Assembly: GCA_041441465.1 (NCBI GenBank)
Contig: JASDSY010000031.1
Coordinates: 186,001-250,000 of the forward strand
Origin: JASDSY01 sp041441465
Lineage (GTDB): Bacteria > Muiribacteriota > UBA9980
Direction: 5' to 3'
Length of the DNA: 64,000 nucleotides
Made by a program: the position numbers and the translations under genes. Positions 53,791-63,560 of the stretch are shown piece after piece (positions within the stretch are counted from its first letter, which is position 1; each line of letters opens with the position of its first letter). Under the pieces are notes generated by a model that was not told the origin of the DNA, searched no databases, and saw nothing but the letters and a program-made list of their open reading frames with translations.

Positions 53791-55014
53791 TTGAAAAAAA
53801 TTTTAATTTTAATACATTCTTTATCCGGTGGTGGCGCTGAAAAAGTCGCATCATGGTTAAGTTGTGCATTAAAACACAATGTGACAATTTGTGTTTGTGA
53901 TAAAAAACCAGGTATCTGTTATGATAATTGTGGAAATATAATTGACTTAAATATTCCTGGTAGTAATAATTTATTAAAAAAAATATATTATAATATTAAA
54001 AAAATAATTAAAGTATATAACATTAAAAAAAGTTTTAAGCCTGATTTAACTATAAGTTTCCTTGAAACTTATAACATTGTAAATGTTTTAACTAATTTTT
54101 ACGGAAAAGCATTTTTAAGTATTAGGGATTTTAAATCTCTTACTGTTGTCAATTTTGCTAATTATGGTATAATTGGAATTATACATAAATATTTTATAAA
54201 ACTATTTTATAATAAAGCTGATAAAATAATTACTGTTTCACGTGGAGTTTTAGAAGACCTTAAAGTTAATTTTAAAATTAGATCAACCTTACTAAAAGTA
54301 ATATACAATCCATTAAAATTAGATGAAATTAAAAAAAAATCCGAAGAAGACATTCCAGTAAAATATTCTTTTTTAAATAACAAAAAATTTATAATAAATT
54401 CAGGTAGACTTTGTTATGAAAAAGGTCAAAATCATCTTATAAAAATATTTAAAAAAATCAAGGAAAAAAATCAAGAAATTAAACTCGTAATAATGGGTAT
54501 TGGAGATTTAAAAGACGAACTTATTGATTTATCACAAAAAAGCGGATTGAAAACATTTGTTTTCGATCAAAATAATAACAAAAAAATTGATGATTATGAT
54601 ATATATTTTATAGGCTTTCAAAAAAATCCATTTTGCTTTATATCTAAATCAAAGGCATTTGTTTTTACATCTTTACAAGAAGGATTTCCAAATGCCCTAT
54701 TAGAAGCCATGGGCTGTAGTGTCCCGTTAGTATCTTCAGATTGTGATAGTGGTCCGAGAGAAATAATGGCTCCAGATACAAATATAAAACAAAAAACTTT
54801 ATTACCTGAATTAACTGATTGTGGTTTTTTAATGCCTATATTTAACAACAATGATAATAATGAAACCACTTACAATATTTGGGCTGATTCAATAGTAAGT
54901 ATTATTAATAATGAGGAATTAAAAAAGAATTTTACAGAGGGAATAAAAAAAATAATAAATTTGTTTTCTGAAAAAATAATAGCTGATGAATGGAATAAAA
55001 TTATAAATAATTAA
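53791..55014 (+). CDS. GT4 family glycosyltransferase (TTG start)
   Basis: 407 residues, GT-B fold. Seen: LILIHSLSGGGAEKVASWL at the start, FIINSGRLCYEKGQNHLIKIFK in the donor domain, FVFTSLQEGFPNALLEAMGCSVPLVSSDCDSGPREIM. The TTG at 53791 is the start, with GGAG 7 bases upstream. This N-acetylgalactosamine-transferase-like subtype (SGGAEKV, DCDSGPREI) is common in surface-glycan loci. Confidence 0.9.
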   Translation: MKKILILIHSLSGGGAEKVASWLSCALKHNVTICVCDKKPGICYDNCGNIIDLNIPGSNNLLKKIYYNIKKIIKVYNIKKSFKPDLTISFLETYNIVNVLTNFYGKAFLSIRDFKSLTVVNFANYGIIGIIHKYFIKLFYNKADKIITVSRGVLEDLKVNFKIRSTLLKVIYNPLKLDEIKKKSEEDIPVKYSFLNNKKFIINSGRLCYEKGQNHLIKIFKKIKEKNQEIKLVIMGIGDLKDELIDLSQKSGLKTFVFDQNNNKKIDDYDIYFIGFQKNPFCFISKSKAFVFTSLQEGFPNALLEAMGCSVPLVSSDCDSGPREIMAPDTNIKQKTLLPELTDCGFLMPIFNNNDNNETTYNIWADSIVSIINNEELKKNFTEGIKKIINLFSEKIIADEWNKIINN

Positions 55015-55041
55015 ATAAAAAAGGAGAATTTTCAAAATAAA

Positions 55042-56460
55042 ATGGATAAAGTAATATTGGTTAAAACAAGTCCAGAATATCCAGATTTTCCTTATGAAGA
55101 AACTAAAACAAATAACATTTTTGATTCTTTAAAACAGATTTTTTTTAATTTAGATTTAGATAAGGAAAATTATGAAAAAGATAACTGGAATCCATTCAAA
55201 AATATGGTTTCTGAAGGTGGAACTGTACTTATAAAACCTAATTGGGTTCTTGATTGCAACCCATATAATTGTGGTAGCCTCGATGGGCTTATTACACATA
55301 CATCTTTAATAAAAGTTATTGTAGATTATGTTTTAAAAGCAATTAATTTTAAAGGGAAAATCATAGTTGGAGATTCTCCTTTACAAAGTTGTAATTTTGA
55401 TAAATTAATTAAAAATAACAAGGTTTACGAGTTATTTCAAAATTATTCTTTAAAATATAAAACTGTTGAATTTATAATTGAAGATTGGCGTATAACAACA
55501 TTTGATTTATTAAGTAATGATATACAAAAAAGTAAAAATATACAAATAAAAAATTATAAATTGATAGATTTAAAAAAAGAAAGTTTATTAAATGATATTT
55601 CTGATTACTCTGATTTATTCAGAGTTTCTTACTATAATTCTGACCTAATGAAAAAACATCATAATTATGAAAAAAATGAGTATTTAGTTACAGGTAGAAT
55701 TTTTGAGGCAGACTTTATTGTAAATATTCCGAAAATGAAAACTCATATTAAAGCTGGTATAACAGGCGGATTGAAAAATCTTGTTGGTATAAATGGGCAT
55801 AAAGAATTTTTACCACACCATATAAAAGGATCATATTTTGAAGGCGGAGATAATTATATCAATTCTTCGTTATTCAAAAGGCTGTTTGAAACTTATGATG
55901 AAATAGTTTGGCGTAACATTCAAAAAAATAAAATTTTAAAAAATAAAATTAATTTTTTTATACTTAATATATTAAAGTTTTTTTATAAAATTTCAAGTTT
56001 CGATTGGTGTATGACTGGAAGCTGGAGTGGAAATGAAACTATATGGCGTACCACTCTTGATTTAAATCATATATTATATTTTTATGATCAAAGAAATGAA
56101 GAACTTTCTAATAAAAAACAAAGAAATGTTTTAACAATAATTGATGGTATTATTTCAGGGGAAGGGGAAGGACCTCTAACTCCTGTAGATAAAAAAACTG
56201 GTTTAATAATAGGAAGTTTTAATCCTGCGCTTACCGATGCGGTTCAATGCCAGATTTTAGGTTATAACCTGTCAAGAGTTCCTACTGTTTATAACGCTTT
56301 ATATAATATAAAGTCAAATTTTGTATTGGGAAAAAATGAAAAAATAATTGTTAAGATTATTGATAATAAAAAAATTCATGACAAAGAATTATCAGAATTA
56401 GAAAGTTATAATTTTAAAGTTCCATATTTTTGGAGAAGAGCTAAAAAACAAATAAAATAG
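55042..56460 (+). CDS. DUF362 family protein
   Basis: 472 residues with the DUF362 pattern: GTVLIKPNWV near residue 61, IIVGDSPLQSC, FIVNIPKMKTHIKAGITGGLKNLVGI, and IDGIISGEGEGPLTP followed by a GLIIGSFNPALTDA segment. No ferredoxin domain is fused. DUF362 proteins have no established enzymatic role; here it is in a polysaccharide operon beside a CapK-like adenylating protein. Ribosome site AAGGAG precedes the ATG. Confidence 0.85.
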   Translation: MDKVILVKTSPEYPDFPYEETKTNNIFDSLKQIFFNLDLDKENYEKDNWNPFKNMVSEGGTVLIKPNWVLDCNPYNCGSLDGLITHTSLIKVIVDYVLKAINFKGKIIVGDSPLQSCNFDKLIKNNKVYELFQNYSLKYKTVEFIIEDWRITTFDLLSNDIQKSKNIQIKNYKLIDLKKESLLNDISDYSDLFRVSYYNSDLMKKHHNYEKNEYLVTGRIFEADFIVNIPKMKTHIKAGITGGLKNLVGINGHKEFLPHHIKGSYFEGGDNYINSSLFKRLFETYDEIVWRNIQKNKILKNKINFFILNILKFFYKISSFDWCMTGSWSGNETIWRTTLDLNHILYFYDQRNEELSNKKQRNVLTIIDGIISGEGEGPLTPVDKKTGLIIGSFNPALTDAVQCQILGYNLSRVPTVYNALYNIKSNFVLGKNEKIIVKIIDNKKIHDKELSELESYNFKVPYFWRRAKKQIK

Positions 56461-56463
56461 GTT

Positions 56464-57768
56464 GTGACAAAAATGAATTTAAATTTTATTTATAATATGT
56501 ATTTTAAATATGTACGAAAAAGTAGCTCCGATTTTTATTCTGATTCTGAATATGATAATATAAAAAAATTATTATTAGATAGTTATTCAGTTAACTCTTT
56601 AAATCAGATATTTAAATATGCTACTGAAAATATTCCATATTACAAGTTAATTGATAAAAAAACTTTTAAAGAATTACCAATTTTAACTAAAGATATCATT
56701 CGTAAAGAATTTGATAATTTACATAAACAAATACTTAGCAAAGATGCTTTTATTAATATGTCAGGCGGTTCTACTGGTCAACCTGTTAAAATAATTCAAG
56801 ATGATACTTATAAAAAATTTATAAGATATACTTTAAATTATTATTATGAAGAAATTTTAAATATTAACTATAATTCTATAAAAAAATATATAATATGGGG
56901 TTCTGAAAAAGATATTTTAGTTTGGTATGGAGACTGGAAGAAAAAAATAAAAAATTATTTGGAAAATTCAAAGCAAATTAATGCTTTTAACATAAATGAG
57001 CAAAAAATTTTTAACCTTGTAAATGATTTAAATTCATTTAAACCAGATTATTTATCAGGTTATGCTACTTCTCTTTATGAAATTGCAAGAATAATTAAAA
57101 ATAAAGGACTCCATTTAAAGTTTAAACCGTTGGTTATAGTTAGCAATGCAGAAACATTACAAGATTTTATGCGTCAAGAAATAGAAAACGTATTTCAAGC
57201 TAAAGTTCATGATTTTTATGGTTCGCGAGAAACAGGAGCTTTAGGCGGAGAATGTAAAAAAGGAAATTATCATTTTTTTAATTTTAACCAATGGATTGAT
57301 TTAGTTAAAGATGAAAGTGAATATTATAAAATATTAGTAACAACTTTACATAATTATTCAATGCCATTGTTAAAATATGAAATTGGTGATTTATGCACTA
57401 AATTAGAAGAAAAATGCTCTTGTGGTTGTAGTTTGCCGACAGTAAAAAAAATTATAGGCAGGATATCTGATAATTTTATTACTTCAAGTGGAAATATAAT
57501 TCATGGCGAATATTTTACTCATTTGCTTTATTTTAAAGAAAATATAAAAAAATTTAAAATTGTTCAAGAAGATTACGAAAAAATTTGCTTTTATATAGAA
57601 ACAGATGAATTAAAAGAACTTTCTAAAGCAGAAATCAAAAGTATAAACGAAGCAGTTAAAACGGTTATGGGAAATAATGTTAATATTTATTTTTTTTATC
57701 AAAAAATAGAACCAACACAAAATGGCAAATATTTATTTACATTAAGTAAAGTATACAAAAGAAAATAA
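56464..57768 (+). CDS. CapK/PaaK-like adenylate-forming protein
   Basis: 434 residues related to phenylacetate-CoA ligase. Seen: IPYYK near 57-61, the nucleotide motif MSGGSTGQPVKI at about 99-110, YGSRETGALGGECKKG, and GDLCT followed by a KCSCGCSLPTVKKIIGR cysteine cluster. CapK proteins are found in capsule clusters and probably activate a carboxylic acid for transfer. Start may be GTG 56464 or ATG 56473. Overlaps the next start by one base. Confidence 0.85.
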   Translation: MTKMNLNFIYNMYFKYVRKSSSDFYSDSEYDNIKKLLLDSYSVNSLNQIFKYATENIPYYKLIDKKTFKELPILTKDIIRKEFDNLHKQILSKDAFINMSGGSTGQPVKIIQDDTYKKFIRYTLNYYYEEILNINYNSIKKYIIWGSEKDILVWYGDWKKKIKNYLENSKQINAFNINEQKIFNLVNDLNSFKPDYLSGYATSLYEIARIIKNKGLHLKFKPLVIVSNAETLQDFMRQEIENVFQAKVHDFYGSRETGALGGECKKGNYHFFNFNQWIDLVKDESEYYKILVTTLHNYSMPLLKYEIGDLCTKLEEKCSCGCSLPTVKKIIGRISDNFITSSGNIIHGEYFTHLLYFKENIKKFKIVQEDYEKICFYIETDELKELSKAEIKSINEAVKTVMGNNVNIYFFYQKIEPTQNGKYLFTLSKVYKRK

Positions 57769-59216
57769 TGAAAAAAAAATCTTATGAAAATATTTTATTG
57801 TTTTATATTTTTATTTGTGGAATAATTTTTTCTACAAGTTATGAACATTACTTCACATATTTTATTACTTTAATAAATATAACTTTTATTAGTTATTCTT
57901 TTCTTTATCTTAATAAAACCAAAAACATTATTACCTTGTTAAGTCTTTCTTTCATTGGTATAGATTATCATTTATTTTCTTTATTTTTTCTTTACTTTCC
58001 ATTAATTTTTACACATAAATTTAATTCCATAAATTTTAGTATATTATTACTATTATTATATTCGTCAATAGTATTTTTAAGTAATTCAATAATATTTAAT
58101 TATTCGATAATTAACTTTGTAATGTGGTTAATAACTTTTTTTACTCCACTAATATTGTTTATGTATTTTTCAAAGTTTAATTATAATGCTGTTGATATAA
58201 AAAACATTATTAATTTTTTTATTAAATTAATATCGTTACAGATTTTTTTGTTATTTATTCAATTCTTATGTATTAGTGATTTTAAACCAGGCGATTGGGC
58301 AATGGGAAGTTTACATGATGCTAACAAAGTTACATTTTATTTAATAATTTTATTAGTATTCAAAATTTTTGAATATTTTATAACAGATAAATTAAATATC
58401 AAAAAAATAATTTTTCTTTTTTTATGTTCAATAATGATTATTTTTTGTGATGGCAAATCAGTTATTTTATCATTTTTAATCGGATTAGTATTTTATTCTT
58501 TAATTATGTTAAAAAGTAATATATTTAAAAACAAATTATTAATTAAAATATTAATTGTGATGTTTGTTTTTATGATTATAAATTTAGATTTTTTTGTTAA
58601 TAATTATTTTGAATTTTTTTACGGAACTTCAATGTCAATAAAATCATTTATAGAAAATTTTTCTAGTTTAGAAAATTTTTCAAATAAATATTTATTTTAT
58701 AATAGAATTTTTTTAGATATGTTTAATGAAAATAAATTAATATGGATTTTTGGAACAGGACCTGGTACCTTAGGAAGTCGTGCATCAAATTTTTTATCTT
58801 ATGATACAATTTATACACAAAGTAAAAATATTGTAGAAATTTTTATACTTCCTAAAACATCTTATTGGGTTAAGATATACTTGGCCGATTTATGGACGGA
58901 AGATATTGTAAATAATGTAAAGTGGCATTCAGCAGTACTAACATATCCATTTTCTGGAATAAACAGTTTAAAAGCTGAAATAGGATTAGTTGGAATAGTT
59001 TTTTATATAGGTATAATTTTTTTAATTATTCAAAAATTATTTAATAATTTTTTTTTTGAAAAAGAATTATTAATAAAAAAAATAATTTTAACATTGACAT
59101 TAGTTTTTATTACAATACCCATTTTACTTTTATTTGATAACTATCAAGAACAACCACAAATAATGATACCTTTATTTTTAATTAGTTCATTTATATTAAA
59201 GAAAAAAATTAACTAA
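57768..59216 (+). CDS. O-antigen polymerase/ligase-like membrane protein (Wzy)
   Basis: 482 residues, with about 11 hydrophobic segments and a periplasmic-loop-like hydrophilic stretch around residues 280-390 containing WIFGTGPGTLGSR and a second ADLWTED patch. This layout matches Wzy/WaaL-type proteins, whose sequences are poorly conserved. The TAATG junction with the CapK gene implies coupled translation. Likely polymerises the repeat units moved by the flippase at 50667. Confidence 0.75.
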   Translation: MKKKSYENILLFYIFICGIIFSTSYEHYFTYFITLINITFISYSFLYLNKTKNIITLLSLSFIGIDYHLFSLFFLYFPLIFTHKFNSINFSILLLLLYSSIVFLSNSIIFNYSIINFVMWLITFFTPLILFMYFSKFNYNAVDIKNIINFFIKLISLQIFLLFIQFLCISDFKPGDWAMGSLHDANKVTFYLIILLVFKIFEYFITDKLNIKKIIFLFLCSIMIIFCDGKSVILSFLIGLVFYSLIMLKSNIFKNKLLIKILIVMFVFMIINLDFFVNNYFEFFYGTSMSIKSFIENFSSLENFSNKYLFYNRIFLDMFNENKLIWIFGTGPGTLGSRASNFLSYDTIYTQSKNIVEIFILPKTSYWVKIYLADLWTEDIVNNVKWHSAVLTYPFSGINSLKAEIGLVGIVFYIGIIFLIIQKLFNNFFFEKELLIKKIILTLTLVFITIPILLLFDNYQEQPQIMIPLFLISSFILKKKIN

Positions 59217-59248
59217 CTTTTTTAAAAATTGTATAAAGAAAGTAAAAT

Positions 59249-59843
59249 ATGTTTGTTAAACTTAGAAATTTATTAATAAAATTTAATACTAATAGAACAT
59301 CAAATTCTTATATTACAAAATTAAGAAAAAAAAGATTTAGTATTTTTGAAGAATTAATTTGTACATTAAGAAAAAAATTAAAATATAATGATAAAATAAA
59401 GATATTAGATATAGGTGGTACATTTGAATATTTGCAACAAATATATGATACTCAAAATAATCCTTTAAATTTGGAAATTACATTATTAAATTTAGAACTA
59501 CCTAATTCAAAATTAGACTTAGATTATTTTAAAGCTGTTATTGGAAATGCAAAGGGTTGCCAGATATATTTATCTACAAACCCCTAATTTATATTTTCCA
59601 ATTGAACCACATGATCAACTTCCATTAATTCAATTTTTACCGTTGAATTTAAAATTAAAAATTTTAAGTTTTTTTAATAAAACAAGTATAAAACATGAAT
59701 ATTCATGTTTTATTAATAATCCAATCAATTTATTAAGTATTGATGAATTAAGATTTTTGTTTAATTCTCAATTTTATCACATATATAAAGAAAGGTTCTT
59801 TATATTAACTAAATCATTTATTGTTTATTCAAAAGTAAATTAA
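59249..59843 (+). pseudogene. Methyltransferase remnant with internal deletion and frameshift
   Basis: The first part (59249-59587) encodes the start of a class I methyltransferase with KIKILDIGGTFEYL and FKAVIGNA; the second part, in another frame (to 59843), carries RVARYIYLQTPNLYFPIEPH, LLSIDELRFLF and FFILTKSFIVY, the usual C-terminal half of the same family. Between VIGNA and QRVARY the segment that normally holds the SAM-site strand and VIEHV motif is missing, and the frame shifts near 59550. It cannot be a working enzyme as read. Sequencing error cannot explain the missing segment. Confidence 0.75.
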
Positions 59844-59926
59844 ACTATAATTTTATTTAAAAATGTGTTATAATTATAATTTATTGTTTTACTCTAAATC
59901 ATAAATTAGGAGTATGTTTAATTATT

Positions 59927-61027
59927 ATGAAAAAAAAAATATTAATAGTTGGTCCTCATAATAGTGAAGGTGGTGTATCAAACTATTATAATAATATTTT
60001 GCCGTGTCTTAAAAATAATGAAAAATATGATATTGATTATTTAAGTATTGGAAATATTACTACTAAAATTAATTCATTAAGATTAATTACTGCCCCTATG
60101 GATCAATTAAGATATAATTATAGTTTATTTAATCAAAAATATAATCTTATTCATGTTAATCCTTCCTTTGATTTAAGAAGTTTTTTAAGAGATGGATTAT
60201 TTATTTTAGCTGCTAAAAGAAATAAAATTCCCGTAATTGCTTTTTTTAGAGCATGGGAAAAAAATTTTGAAAAATCCCTTGAAAAAAATTGGAAGTGGTT
60301 TTTTAATTTAACATATAAAAAAGTAGACGCTTTTATTGTATTATCTGATGAAACAAGACAAAAATTAAATTCGTGGAATATAAGTGTTCCAATTTTTAAA
60401 GAAACTACAACTGTAAATGAAGAATTTTTAAAAGGTTTTAATATAAACGAAAAAGTTTCTAATATAAATAAAGATGAAAAAATTCGAATTTTATTTTTAT
60501 CCAGAATAGAAAAAGAAAAAGGAATATTTGAGTTTTTAGAGGGATTAAAAATTTTTAAAAATAAATTAAGTAAAAATAAAATTACTCTTACTATTGCTGG
60601 TAATGGTACTGCTCTTAATTCAGCAAAAAAGTATGTTAAAAAAGAATTATCCGACATTGAAGTATATTTTCCTGGGTATATTACCGGTAGTGAAAAAATT
60701 AAAGCTCTTAAAGAAAATTATATTTATTGTTTGCCGAGCTATGCGGAAGGCATGCCAAATTCATTATTAGAAGCAATTACTTTTGGTCTTTGTTCAGTTG
60801 TAACTCCAGTTGGTGGAATAAAAGATTTTTTTGAAAACGAAAAAATGGGTTATTTAATTAAAGAAAATAATCCAAAATGCATTGCTGAAAATTTATTTAA
60901 TGCTATAAAAGATAAAGAAAATTTAATTAATATTATTAAATATAATCACGAATATGGAAAAAACAAGTTTTTATCAAGTAATGTTGCTTCAAGACTTATT
61001 TCTATATACGAAAAATTTATAATTTAA
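59927..61027 (+). CDS. GT4 family glycosyltransferase
   Basis: 366 residues, GT-B fold. Seen: ILIVGPHNSEGGVSNYYNNILPCL, KIRILFLSRIEKEKGIFEFLEGL, and CLPSYAEGMPNSLLEAITFGLCSVVTPVGGI, the donor-binding EGMPNSLLEA. A ribosome site AGGAG lies rather far (about 14 bases) upstream of the ATG. Substrates unknown. Confidence 0.88.
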   Translation: MKKKILIVGPHNSEGGVSNYYNNILPCLKNNEKYDIDYLSIGNITTKINSLRLITAPMDQLRYNYSLFNQKYNLIHVNPSFDLRSFLRDGLFILAAKRNKIPVIAFFRAWEKNFEKSLEKNWKWFFNLTYKKVDAFIVLSDETRQKLNSWNISVPIFKETTTVNEEFLKGFNINEKVSNINKDEKIRILFLSRIEKEKGIFEFLEGLKIFKNKLSKNKITLTIAGNGTALNSAKKYVKKELSDIEVYFPGYITGSEKIKALKENYIYCLPSYAEGMPNSLLEAITFGLCSVVTPVGGIKDFFENEKMGYLIKENNPKCIAENLFNAIKDKENLINIIKYNHEYGKNKFLSSNVASRLISIYEKFII

Positions 61028-61035
61028 GGAGTAAA

Positions 61036-61644
61036 ATGTATAATCAAGAATATTTCACAACCCTTTATACAAATAATTATGATTCTTTATATAATTTTTT
61101 GTGTAAGAATATTTTTAATATTTTTAATTCAGAATATCAAATTATTGAATTTGGTTGTGGAAATGGTGGTTTTATAAATTATTTTGAAAAAAATTATTTT
61201 AAGTTAAGCAATATAATTCAAACAGATATATTTCATCAAAACAATATAAGTTCAAATCGGTTTAAATTAAAAGAAATTGATGGTAATTGTGAAGACTTGC
61301 CAAAAGCAGATTTAATAATTGCATTTGATGTTATAGAGCATGTTCTTAATCAAGGAATAATGTTTAAAAATATTTTTAATTTATTAAAACCTAAAGGAAC
61401 TTTTATTTTTACAACCCCAAATTCTGATTCTTTAAAAAAATTTATATATAGTATTTTTAATAAAACATGGTGTGGATATGCTGATAAAACACATATTATT
61501 TTATATGATAAAGTAATACTTAAAAGAAATTGCCAAAGATATTTTTCTAAAACTAAAATAATAGGCTTTACCCAAATTAATAAAATATTTTTTAAACATA
61601 ATATATTAAATGATTATTTTCTTGTAATTTGTGAAAAGGAATAA
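61036..61644 (+). CDS. Class I SAM-dependent methyltransferase
   Basis: 202 residues. Seen: IIEFGCGNGGFINYF (motif I), ADLIIAFDVIEHV, LLKPKGTFIFTTPN, and GYADKTHIILYDK. Small stand-alone sugar or lipid methyltransferase type. AAGGAG precedes the ATG at 61036. It could have taken over from the decayed methyltransferase at 59249, but substrate is unknown. Confidence 0.88.
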   Translation: MYNQEYFTTLYTNNYDSLYNFLCKNIFNIFNSEYQIIEFGCGNGGFINYFEKNYFKLSNIIQTDIFHQNNISSNRFKLKEIDGNCEDLPKADLIIAFDVIEHVLNQGIMFKNIFNLLKPKGTFIFTTPNSDSLKKFIYSIFNKTWCGYADKTHIILYDKVILKRNCQRYFSKTKIIGFTQINKIFFKHNILNDYFLVICEKE

Positions 61645-61645
61645 T

Positions 61646-62749
61646 ATGAACATATTACATATTTCAAGACATTATTGGCCTGTTTTAGGCGGTGCAGAAC
61701 TTGTAATTCATGATTTTACTGCTGGGCTTAATAAGTTTGGTTGTAATTGTAAAATACTTTGTATAAATCGAAATACTATTAATAATGATAATGTATTTTT
61801 TCCTGAATATGAAAAAATTGATAATATAGATGTTTATAGAGTTGCAGCTTATGGTTCATACAAAAAACCTTTTTTATCTCCATTTGAATATTTAAAAGTT
61901 ATAAAACTTCTAAAATGGGCTGATATTGTTCATGTTCACGATATAAGATTTTTACTTGAAACCGTGTGTTTTTTTAAATTAATTTTTAAATATAAACTTT
62001 TTTTGAATTCAAATGGTTTTTTATTTCATACAGATGATTTTAATTATATAAAAAAAAATTTATTTGATAAGTATTATCCTAAAATTTTCAATATATTTTT
62101 TAATAAAATTTTGGCAATTAGTGAAAGAGATTTTAATTTAATTAATTTTGTTAATGAACCAAAAAAAGTTTTATTTGAAAGTGCAATAAATATTTCAAAA
62201 TATTTTAATATTGAAAAAAAAGTCATCAGAAATAATTTTATATATTTTGGAAGAATAGATAAAAATAAAGGACTTGAAAATTTATTTATAAACCTTAAAA
62301 TGTTAGATCAAAAATGGATTTTAAATATAGTCGGAACAGGTGAAGAAAGATATATTAATAATCTAAAAAAGATGACTAATGAATTAAAAATATCTAAAAA
62401 TATAAATTGGTTAGGAAAACTACAAGAAAATGAACTTTTTGAGGAAATAGCAAAAACACATATTGCTTTTTTCCCTTCTTTAGAAGAAGGATTTGGTATT
62501 ACATTTCTTGAATCAATTTCTACAGGCACAATCACAATTGGTAATAATATTCCAACATTTCAAAAAATATCTAAAGATGTTAATTGTGGCATAATTGTTG
62601 ATTTTGCTAATACAGAAAAAACTTTGAATGTTATTAAAGAAATTATAAAAAATACTAATGATGATAGTATATATATTTCTAAAGAAAATTTTGTTAAATA
62701 TGATATAAATGAAAAAATAAAATTATTAATTGATTTGTATAAAAATTAA
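61646..62749 (+). CDS. GT4 family glycosyltransferase
   Basis: 367 residues. Seen: ILHISRHYWPVLGGAELVIHDFT, IYFGRIDKNKGLENLF, GTGEERYINNL, and FFPSLEEGFGITFLESISTGT, the donor motif EEGFGITFLE. I choose the ATG at 61646 (AAAAGGA 5 bases before), one base after the methyltransferase stop; an in-frame GTG at 61631 overlaps the previous gene. Confidence 0.9.
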   Translation: MNILHISRHYWPVLGGAELVIHDFTAGLNKFGCNCKILCINRNTINNDNVFFPEYEKIDNIDVYRVAAYGSYKKPFLSPFEYLKVIKLLKWADIVHVHDIRFLLETVCFFKLIFKYKLFLNSNGFLFHTDDFNYIKKNLFDKYYPKIFNIFFNKILAISERDFNLINFVNEPKKVLFESAINISKYFNIEKKVIRNNFIYFGRIDKNKGLENLFINLKMLDQKWILNIVGTGEERYINNLKKMTNELKISKNINWLGKLQENELFEEIAKTHIAFFPSLEEGFGITFLESISTGTITIGNNIPTFQKISKDVNCGIIVDFANTEKTLNVIKEIIKNTNDDSIYISKENFVKYDINEKIKLLIDLYKN

Positions 62750-62761
62750 GAGGTTAAATAA

Positions 62762-63499
62762 ATGAAAACAGTTAAAATATTAAACTGCCCAATAACTTTT
62801 TTTAACATGGATGAAACATTAAATTATATAAATACAAACATTAAAATTAAGAATAAAATTCATCATACTGCGGTTAATGCAATGCTACTTGTCAATATGA
62901 AAAGTGATAAAGAACTTTTTGATGCTATAATAAACAGTGATATAATAAATGCTGATGGACAATCAGTAATTTTGGCTTCTAAATTTTTAAATAAACCTTT
63001 ACCAGAAAGAGTTGCCGGAATTGATTTAATGGAAAATTTAATAAAGTTGGCTTATAATGAAAAATATAAAATATTTTTTTTAGGTGCCAAAGAAGATATT
63101 ATAAAAAAAGTTATAGAAAAATATTCTATTATTTATTCTAAAAATATTATTGCTGGTTATAGAAATGGTTATTTTAATGAAAATGAAGAATTAGAAATTA
63201 TCAAATTAATTAATGAAAGTAATGCTAATATTTTATTTATTGGAATGAGCTCTCCTAAAAAAGAAAAATTTTTATATAAGTATAAAAATAAAATTAATGT
63301 AAATTTTATGATGAGTGTTGGTGGAAGTTTTGATGTAATTGCCGGAGCTGTTAAAAGAGCTCCTTTGTGGATGCAAAAATTTTGCCTTGAGTGGTTTTAT
63401 AGATTTATCCAAGAACCTAAACGAATGTGGAAGAGATATTTATACACAAATACAATGTTTATTTATTATGTTATAAGAGAAAAATTATTTGGAAATTAA
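62762..63499 (+). CDS. WecG/TagA/CpsF family glycosyltransferase
   Basis: 245 residues of the GT26 family, which adds ManNAc, ManNAcA or glucose-type residues to lipid-linked intermediates. Seen: HHTAVNAMLLVNM, SDIINADGQSVILASKFL, PERVAGIDLMENL, IFFLGAKEDI and GMSSPKKEKFL, with a basic amphipathic C-terminus (WFYRFIQEPKRMWKRYL) for membrane attachment. Confidence 0.92.
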   Translation: MKTVKILNCPITFFNMDETLNYINTNIKIKNKIHHTAVNAMLLVNMKSDKELFDAIINSDIINADGQSVILASKFLNKPLPERVAGIDLMENLIKLAYNEKYKIFFLGAKEDIIKKVIEKYSIIYSKNIIAGYRNGYFNENEELEIIKLINESNANILFIGMSSPKKEKFLYKYKNKINVNFMMSVGGSFDVIAGAVKRAPLWMQKFCLEWFYRFIQEPKRMWKRYLYTNTMFIYYVIREKLFGN

Positions 63500-63560
63500 A
63501 AATACAAATTTAATTAAATAACACGAATCTATAATTTGTTAAAATTAAAGGAATAAATAT

